This document shows, in pieces, positions 6,608-12,800 of a stretch of DNA of 17,939 nt. The position numbers and the translations under genes are program-made. Under the pieces are notes generated by a model. That model was not told the DNA's origin. It did not search any database and saw only the letters and a program-made list of their open reading frames with translations. Within the stretch, counting starts at the first letter, position 1; each line of letters starts with the position of its first letter. The DNA is from Patescibacteria group bacterium. Lineage in GTDB: Bacteria; Patescibacteriota; Gracilibacteria; UM-FILTER-43-11. The DNA is taken from contig JAJDCE010000089.1 of NCBI GenBank assembly GCA_029260985.1, forward strand, positions 1 to 17,939, given 5' to 3'.

Positions 6608-7265
6608 TTAGGATGACGTATTCGCCTTTGGGTTTTCCAGGGGGGAGTTTTTCTTCGATGTCATTTAGTGTTCCACGGAAAAATCGCTCATAGATTTTTG
6701 TGAGTTCTTTGGCGATAGTAATTTTTGTATTAGGCTCTAGGTGAGTTTTAAGTTCTCTGATTGTTTTTTCAAGCCGATGCGGGGATTCGTAGAAAACCAC
6801 TGTATAAGGGGAATCAGCCATTGATTTGATGATTTTTTGGCGTCCTTTTTTAACAGGTAAAAACCCCAGATAAAGGAACTTGTCAGTTGGGAGTCCTGAG
6901 GCGGAAAGGGCGGTGATTACGGCTGAGGCTCCCGGAATTGGAATCACTTCAACATCTTGATTTAAGGCCTCCTGAATTAAAATATAGCCCGGATCAGAAA
7001 TACCTGGGGTTCCGGCGTCTGATATCATGGCGACGTCATCTCCTTTTTCCAGGTAGTCCATGATTTTATCGACTTTTGCCCTCCCGCTGTGACTGTGAAA
7101 TGAGAGAAGGGGTTTTTTAATGTCGAAATGTTTTAATAAAATGCCTGAATGTCTTGTGTCTTCGCAGGCAATTAAATCCACTGATTCAAGAATTTCTTTT
7201 GCCCGAAAAGTCATGTCACCTAGGTTTCCTATGGGGGTTGCGACTATGTATAATTTTCCGTTCAT
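6597..7265 (-). CDS. rsmI: 16S rRNA (cytidine(1402)-2'-O)-methyltransferase
   Basis: RsmI is the SAM-dependent enzyme that 2'-O-methylates C1402 in the decoding centre of 16S rRNA. The family's tetrapyrrole-methylase fold is evident: ATPIGNLGD at 9-17, EDTRHSG at 35-41, SDAGTPGISDPG at 82-93, the SAM-site segment PGASA at 111-115, ESPHRL at 160-165, and AKELTKIYERFFRG at 185-198. At 222 aa it lacks the C-terminal extension of the 280-290-aa E. coli-type enzyme but keeps the catalytic core. It ends with TGA. It follows the HIT gene after 131 bases on the same strand, and both flanks are 11-nt periodic tracts. No Shine-Dalgarno sequence is visible. Confidence 0.95.
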   Translation of the reverse strand: MNGKLYIVATPIGNLGDMTFRAKEILESVDLIACEDTRHSGILLKHFDIKKPLLSFHSHSGRAKVDKIMDYLEKGDDVAMISDAGTPGISDPGYILIQEALNQDVEVIPIPGASAVITALSASGLPTDKFLYLGFLPVKKGRQKIIKSMADSPYTVVFYESPHRLEKTIRELKTHLEPNTKITIAKELTKIYERFFRGTLNDIEEKLPPGKPKGEYVILISN

Positions 7266-7330
7266 ATATTTTTAATTACAGATAGCTTTCAGTTCATTCC
7301 GACTGTAATCGGGATTCACGCTTTCAAATT

Positions 7331-7396
7331 GCTATCATATTGCTTTGTTTCAAGCTATTTGACAGCCATCTGATTGCAATTTTCTGGCTATTTGGA
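7331..7396. repeat. Second 11-nt periodic tract, upstream of rsmI
   Basis: A GCT-type core (GCT, GCT, GCT, GCC, GCA, GCT), usually in an A/T-rich context, begins at 7331, 7342, 7354, 7365, 7376 and 7387, giving spacings of 11, 12, 11, 11 and 11. It fills much of the 131-base HIT-rsmI spacer. The core differs from the tract at 6531-6607, but the step and the single 12-base slip are alike. I see no gene here and no clear promoter. Confidence 0.55.
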
Positions 7397-7714
7397 TTAG
7401 CCGTTGGACATGAGGTGAAGGTGAATATGGAAGATGACTTGTCCGGCGGATTTTCCGACGTTGAAAAGAAGCTGATAGCCTTCCAATTCTAAATCTTTGG
7501 CGAGGTTGCGCGCTACCAGTACCATTTTACCCACTAATTCTTCATCAGCTTCGTTTTCATTCAAATCTTTGATGGTGTCGATGTGCTTTTTGGGCACAAT
7601 AAGAAGATGGTGTTTGGCTTTTGGATAAAGATCTTTGAAGGCAATGATGTCGTCGTTTTCAAAGACGATTTCGGACTCAACTTCTTTGCTGATGATCTGG
7701 CAAAATATACACAT
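7397..7714 (-). CDS. HIT family (histidine triad) nucleotide-binding protein
   Basis: This small cytoplasmic protein of the Hint branch acts on nucleoside phosphoramidates or acyl-AMP-like substrates; the real substrate cannot be told from sequence. The 105-aa chain opens MCIFCQI, with Cys2 and Cys5 of the usual zinc pair, has PKAKHHLLIVPKKH at 31-44, and ends with the triad HIHLHL at 96-101 preceded by GQV. It is slightly shorter than the usual 110-120 aa and ends five residues after the triad. The ATG at 7714 directly follows the 7-nt repeat tract, without a Shine-Dalgarno. It sits between the DsbA-like gene and rsmI on the same strand and is probably co-transcribed. Confidence 0.94.
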   Translation of the reverse strand: MCIFCQIISKEVESEIVFENDDIIAFKDLYPKAKHHLLIVPKKHIDTIKDLNENEADEELVGKMVLVARNLAKDLELEGYQLLFNVGKSAGQVIFHIHLHLMSNG

Positions 7715-7755
7715 TTTTAAAATTAAAAGTTAAGAATTAACAATTAAGAGTTAGA
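7714..7755 (-). repeat. 7-nt periodic tract between the DsbA-like and HIT genes
   Basis: Read on the plus strand the tract has six units in register. Five are of form ARTTAAN or close (AATTAAA, AGTTAAG, AATTAAC, AATTAAG, AGTTAGA), preceded by TTTTTAA. It fills the whole spacer, overlaps the stop codon of the DsbA-like gene at 7751-7753 and reaches the HIT start codon. So the HIT ribosome-binding region is made of this repeat. Confidence 0.65.
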
Positions 7756-8491
7756 TATTCAATTCAACATTTGGAGTGGGCGATGGGGGAGGAGTGGTTG
7801 GTTCGGTGAGTTCTTTGACTTTAGTTGTGGGGATGGCTGGTTTGGTTTGAATGGGGTCAAGATCAAATTCTTTTAGGGATTCGTTGATGATTTTCTGGAT
7901 ATTTTCGAAGGGTTGATTGCCGATGAGTTTATTTCCATTGATGAGCAGGCTTGGTAAGAACTCAATTGTTTCTCTGGATGAATATTCAATGTCATCTGCG
8001 ATGGATTCCTTGTGAGCTTCGCTTTCAATGCAGTCACTTAAGGCTTCATCGTTGATTTCGAGCTCTTTAGCGAATTGATGGAAAGATTTTTTGTTTAAAT
8101 CTTCCTTATTTTTGTGAATTTTTTCATGCATTGACCAGTAGGCTTCCTGATCAGCGGCGCATTTAAGGGCATGGGCAGCCATCGAAAAAACTTCGTCATT
8201 GATGTCAGGTATGAAATAGAGCCGCAGTTCTAAATTATCAATTTCCTGCTCAAGATTTCTTACTTTTGGCAGGGTGTTTATGGCTAAGTCCGAGCATTCT
8301 TGGCAGGTAAGGTTATCAAAAATTTCAATTTTGACTTTGTTGTAGGGGCCTGTGCTTTCCGTTTTCACCGTATTGCTGAAATTGGGCTTTGATGAGCTTT
8401 CAGTGGTTTCGACGATTTGTCCACTTTGAGTCATGAATACCAAAAAAGCGAGGACAATACTGATGAATGTGGAGGAATAAAATGTGGTCAT
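7751..8491 (-). CDS. Membrane-anchored DsbA-like thioredoxin-fold oxidoreductase
   Basis: A 246-aa exported disulfide oxidoreductase of the DsbA/BdbD-like type (thioredoxin_4). An N-terminal hydrophobic segment at about 8-21 is a signal anchor, and an extracytoplasmic linker rich in Ser and Thr follows. The fold begins near 53 (KVKIEIFDN) with the CxxC site Cys63-Gln-Glu-Cys66. The helical insert includes Cys111 and Cys154, a possible second disulfide. The cis-proline is probably Pro180 (EFLPSLLINGN). The last 30 residues are rich in Pro and Thr and may be a flexible tail. The CQEC dipeptide is atypical; DsbA has CPHC. It starts one base after the ispE-like stop, so the pair is coupled. Likely clients are Cys-bearing surface proteins such as the pilins (inference). 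Confidence 0.85.
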   Translation of the reverse strand: MTTFYSSTFISIVLAFLVFMTQSGQIVETTESSSKPNFSNTVKTESTGPYNKVKIEIFDNLTCQECSDLAINTLPKVRNLEQEIDNLELRLYFIPDINDEVFSMAAHALKCAADQEAYWSMHEKIHKNKEDLNKKSFHQFAKELEINDEALSDCIESEAHKESIADDIEYSSRETIEFLPSLLINGNKLIGNQPFENIQKIINESLKEFDLDPIQTKPAIPTTKVKELTEPTTPPPSPTPNVELNI

Positions 8492-8492
8492 A

Positions 8493-9179
8493 TCAATCTG
8501 GAAATACTGGATCTATTTTACAGGTTTTCCCCGTCCAAATGAAGTCGGCTTTTTTGAGAAGTTTTTCAGGGATTTTATTCGGATCTATTTCTGAATCAGG
8601 GAATCCGAAAATGGTTGGTCCTGACCCACTGATTCCGACCGTTTTGTAGCCGATTTCTTTGAGTTTTGTGATCATTTCTTCAAGATCAGGAAAGTGGCTA
8701 GCATGGTTGATCCAGTCATGATCGATTTGAATATGCTTTGGTCTGATTAAAATAATTTGTCTTGATCCACATGGGCTTTTAGCAGTTAAAACTCTGAATA
8801 TCGCGGCTATTTTAGGATCTGCCTTTTTAGCCACTTCAATTAGCTCTTTTTTGCTTAAATTGAAGTTCCATAATTCGTTGAGGGCCATTAAAACCATTGC
8901 TGCGTTTGAATTTTGAGACATTAATCCACTTTGGGTCGGAATATTCTTTTTGATCTGAATATCAGCTCCTAATTTATTGGGCTTTAAAGCCTGAAGCTCT
9001 GAGGCTATTTTATAAACTGGGTTTAAGTGGTTTGTGGGTATTTTATAGCCGGCTGTTTTTCGGATTGATAATTTTCTTTCGTTTAACTTTTTGACGTTAA
9101 TCTCATCAAAAAGCTCAATTGGAGTCAGTGTATTCTCAAAGTTTATTATCGCTGGTGATTTTATAATTACATGCTTCAT
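8493..9179 (-). CDS. IspE-like GHMP kinase, shortened and lacking catalytic motifs
   Basis: The 228-aa sequence matches 4-diphosphocytidyl-2-C-methyl-D-erythritol kinase (IspE, MEP pathway) in pattern: KSPAIINF at 7-14, NPVYKIASEL at 53-62, IPTQSGLMSQNSNAAMVLMAL at 80-100, LWNFNLSKKEL at 103-113, and ISGSGPTIFGF at 183-193. However, the lysine of SPAKINL (E. coli Lys10) is Ile11. The ATP loop GLGGGSS reads GLMSQNS, and the GADVPxF segment with the catalytic Asp141 is replaced by KADPKIAAIF. The YHEL region is missing, and the protein is 50-80 residues short. I infer a kinase fold with lost or altered activity. The ATG lies at the tip of a divergent spacer. Mevalonate-pathway GHMP kinases were considered but fit less well. 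Confidence 0.7.
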   Translation of the reverse strand: MKHVIIKSPAIINFENTLTPIELFDEINVKKLNERKLSIRKTAGYKIPTNHLNPVYKIASELQALKPNKLGADIQIKKNIPTQSGLMSQNSNAAMVLMALNELWNFNLSKKELIEVAKKADPKIAAIFRVLTAKSPCGSRQIILIRPKHIQIDHDWINHASHFPDLEEMITKLKEIGYKTVGISGSGPTIFGFPDSEIDPNKIPEKLLKKADFIWTGKTCKIDPVFPD

Positions 9180-9187
9180 ATATCGTT

Positions 9188-9215
9188 AGTATAGTCTAAA
9201 GTTCATAGACGTAAA
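9188..9215 (-). promoter_or_regulatory. Candidate promoter of the ispE-like operon, near-leaderless
   Basis: On the minus strand TATACT (9188-9193) is preceded after 16 bases by TTTACG (9210-9215). The predicted start falls at about 9181, only a couple of bases before the ATG at 9179, so the transcript would be almost leaderless. This is consistent with the lack of a Shine-Dalgarno but depends on a modest promoter match. Confidence 0.35.
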
Positions 9216-9249
9216 ACCTTCAAATATGGTACTATTTGTTGGTGAATGT

Positions 9250-9278
9250 TTGAAAAAATATTAAAAAAATGTTATAAT
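9250..9278 (+). promoter_or_regulatory. Strong promoter of the 190-aa gene
   Basis: TTGAAA (9250-9255) and the extended -10 TGTTATAAT (9270-9278) are exactly 17 bases apart, close to the sigma-70 consensus. The bases after the -10 (ATAAGGA) resemble those of the two other extended -10 promoters in the window. The expected start near 9285 leaves a leader of about 15 bases, with no Shine-Dalgarno at a normal distance. Confidence 0.8.
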
Positions 9279-9299
9279 ATAAGGAACTAAGAACCCTTT

Positions 9300-9872
9300 A
9301 TGGCTTCGAGCAATAACCACCCGGAGGTAAAGCAACAAAAAGAATCTGCTACAGAGTCGGTGGATCATCTTATCGGCAAAAACCACGCTGAGAAGCAGGC
9401 TAAAGTTTCTGAATCAGTTTCCAGAAAACGTTCCGGTACTCAGGAGGAGATTTCTGAGGTGATGGCGGGAGCTGAAAAACCGAGTGAAAAGGTATCTGAG
9501 CGAGCGGGTGAAAAAGGGGAGGGGAAGGGCCCTGTTAAACGCAAGCAAACAACTTCTGATGAAGGGGATCAGACGGGTGATTTTCAATTTACTTTAAAAG
9601 ACTATCACTTTCCTTCGGAAATAGTGATGGTTCAGAAGATTCGAACCGCAATTAAAGCTCAGATTAAACTCGAGCTCAGAAAGGCGAAGAAATTTCAGGG
9701 GCAATTGGGAAATGGTGGAGTGGATGGATATAATAAGTCAATTGCTCGTGTGCGTAGCCTGAAAGAAATGCTCACATCCCTCTACACTTCAACTGTAGGT
9801 TTTTTGAAAAACATGTACGTGAAGTATTTCACGCCTGATGGGAAACGGAGGAAGATTGATGAGGTTCAGTAA
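9300..9872 (+). CDS. Unknown Lys/Glu-rich protein with disordered N-terminal half
   Basis: I do not recognise this 190-aa protein. Residues 1-95 are charged and low in hydrophobics (many Lys, Glu, Ser and Gly), so probably disordered. Residues 96-190 look folded and mainly helical (about 108-136 and 143-175), ending in a basic tail. No signal peptide or membrane helix is present and there is no cysteine. The strong promoter just upstream and the consistent coding character support a real gene. It converges on the giant gene with only six bases between stops, and no terminator fits between them. A helper or partner for the giant protein is one reading of the layout, but nothing in the sequence proves it. 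Confidence 0.8.
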   Translation: MASSNNHPEVKQQKESATESVDHLIGKNHAEKQAKVSESVSRKRSGTQEEISEVMAGAEKPSEKVSERAGEKGEGKGPVKRKQTTSDEGDQTGDFQFTLKDYHFPSEIVMVQKIRTAIKAQIKLELRKAKKFQGQLGNGGVDGYNKSIARVRSLKEMLTSLYTSTVGFLKNMYVKYFTPDGKRRKIDEVQ

Positions 9873-9878
9873 TTAACT

Positions 9879-12800
9879 CTAGGCTTCAACCTGGTACCAG
9901 TTATTTAACGTGTCGATCAGTTTTTTGTGGCTGATTCCCATTCGATTCATGAAAATCATGTGGTTGCCATCGCGGTCTCCGTCAATAACAGTTGTATCGA
10001 ATGGAGTTCCGGCTTTGTCAAAGTCGATGTCTTTTCCATCAATTTCAAATGGACGTGAGCTTCCCCCTTTCCATTTACTACCTTTAACTATCTTTTTTAT
10101 TCGATTTAGGAGGCTGGCTAATGTAACTGCCTGGCCGAATGATAAGTCATAAGCATAGGTTTCAAGATTCCATTTATCTCCTGATTTCTTGAGTGTGGTT
10201 TTTTCTGATACGCCTTTTCGTTTGATTTCAATTGTATTTTTATTGATCACTTTGTGTTCAAGCTTCGACCAACCGGCCATATTTTTAAGCCGATCAATTT
10301 CTTTTCCATAATCTTTGGCAACATCTTTCTTTGATTCAAACTTTTTAGCTTTGAAGACACTGGTCGGAGCAATATGGCTGATCATTTTTCCTTTTGATTT
10401 GTATTTAACTACCCCCTCGTTATAACTTTTCTGCAATAGTGTTGCCATAGCTTTCACCTGATTGGAGTAATCGTAGGCGTTGGCGAACCATCGGTCATGT
10501 CTGTTCTCCAAAACATCTTCAGCGTTTTGATAAAGCTCTGTAACAATTTTATTAACCGTTTCATAGTTTAATTCAGCGCCGATCTTTTCATCCCTTTCCG
10601 CGCCGGCTTCCTGAACACACCACATGCTACCATTCCAATAAACGCCATGATGGGCAGCGGTTTTTTCACCAAAAAATACTTTCAATTCTTTTTCATTTTG
10701 ATTTCCGGTGTATCCAAAGTACTGAGCTAGTTTGTATATGGCATAGGTTCCCGGTTTAGATTCAACATTCTGAGTTTCGAATTGTTTGTAACTTGTGCCG
10801 CTTTTTAAATGCAGGCCATTTACATGTTTCATCAACTCTTTTAGTGACATTTTTGTTTTACTGAATTTTGGGTTTTGCTTAAGTGAGAGGTAGCTGATAT
10901 TGTGTTTTGATTCGAGATAAATTCTTATTTGAGTCATTTGATCCATCATCATTTTCTGCACTGTGTTACTCATCTGGATCTTACCCGTTTTAGCCTTTGC
11001 CAGTTTGTTGATAATCTGAACATACAAAAGGCCCAAATAGGAAGGTTCCATTTTATCCAGGTTCTCTTTGAACGTTTTTGACCTACTCTCGATATCAGAA
11101 AGCATTTGTTTCTTATAGTATTTGACAATGCTTGAAGGCATGAAGTCTCTTTTGGGTTTGGGATCATTAACATTACCAAGGAAGTCGTATTTGGCTTCCA
11201 TAAGATTGACCGGACCAATCTGGAATTTTTTTACACCTTTTTTCTTCTTCTCCTCTCTATCTAGCATTACTTTGTTGAATATAGCTGCGTCGGTAACAAA
11301 TTTTTTAGCGGCGTTGTAATTTCCAATCATACCTGCACCTTCCTGACGGAAATAATATTCATGATATTTGCTATAGGTTTTACTGAGCATGCTTTCAACC
11401 TTTTTATCCTTATCCGCTGTTTTGGAATAATCCATTGTTAAAATATCCGGATTGGCTTGAGCTGCCACCAGAACTCGAAATATCTTTTTTAAGGTGAGTT
11501 TTTTCTTGGCTAAACTTATCTCTACCTCTTTAAGGTGTCCCTCTCCAAGGCTTAGGCCTTGAGCAGCGTAAACTTTATCTTTCCCTAAAGCTTTAAATCC
11601 TGTTACCCACGCATCGCCAAGTGATACAGATTTTAAAGTTCCGAACCATGAATGGATTAATTGATCATATGATCTTGATTTGGCCCACTCAGCAGAGGTA
11701 AGATTTCCCTCCTTAACGGTGTCGTAAATAACGCCGCCCGCGTAGGTTAATGGCGCTAGTACAGCTGCTGCTTTACCTGATATTTTTAGGACCAGTCCTC
11801 TGCCGCTAATCAGTGCGGCTAAATAGGTAGCATCAGCGATTCCATTAGCAGCCCATAGTGAGGCGTGTGTGGCTTCAATGCCAGCCCGGCCTTTTACATT
11901 GGTGGTGGCTGCTTCGTAGAAACCTTTTCCTGACTGGTAAAAACTTAATACTGCTCCAAGTCCAGTTGCCCCTCCTCCTAAAACCTTTAATGTTTTTGCC
12001 AGCTTGCTCACTTTTCCTGCCCCTTCCATTGCTTTGGTAGTGGCTCTAACGGCATCTTCGGCTGCGTTTTCGGCGGTTACTAATGCTTTTGCGGCTTCGG
12101 CCGTTGTTTGACCTGTTTCAACTGCCTTTTTAGCATCTTTAAGTTTAGATAATTTTCTTACAGTATCTCTTAAGGCTTTTTCACTTGCTTCGGCATCTTC
12201 TACACCTCTTAATGCTTTTCGAAGAGCATCTTCAGTTTTGGCAGCATCAAACACTTCTTTTGCTTTTTGAACATCTGCTACTGCTTTGACTAAATCAGCT
12301 TCGGCACTGGCAAGTAATTTTGCTGGATTCGATCTGATCATGTCTCGTATTTTTCCTGCTGCTCTGCTGATAATTCCGGGTTGATTGGCTTTCTCTGTTG
12401 CTTTTAGTATTTTAGCGCCTTCATTTTGTAGTTTATGTATGAATTTACTTAAACTTCCTTGTTCTTTTAGCTGGTGAGCTAGTGCTTTACACTCATTTTC
12501 TGCAAAACCTGCCTGAGTAAATAATTTAACTAATTTTTCACTTAACCCCTCTCCCTTTGCGCCACTTTTTACTAAGTCTTTCATTTCGTTTACGAAGTTT
12601 TCACTTTTAATTAAGTTTTCAAGATGAGATCTGAATTGTGAGAACCGGTTATGGATGTCCCTCATTGTATTCTGCAGTGGTCCTATATCTTTAATGTTTT
12701 CGACTTTTGGAAGATTCGGTAATACGCCCCCTGCAACCCCTGCATCATTAAATTTGAAGAATTTGTTATATTCTGTCGCAGTTTTTTTTGCATATCTCAT

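Noticed and set aside
8493..9179. Mevalonate-pathway GHMP kinase or diphosphomevalonate decarboxylase
   Set aside because: The SPAxIN, NxVYKxA, LNxLWxxxLS and SGSGPTxF order fits IspE better; sequence decay prevents certainty.
2516..9179. Alternative genetic code with UGA as glycine
   Set aside because: TGA ends pgi, the ispE-like gene and rsmI at the expected protein ends.
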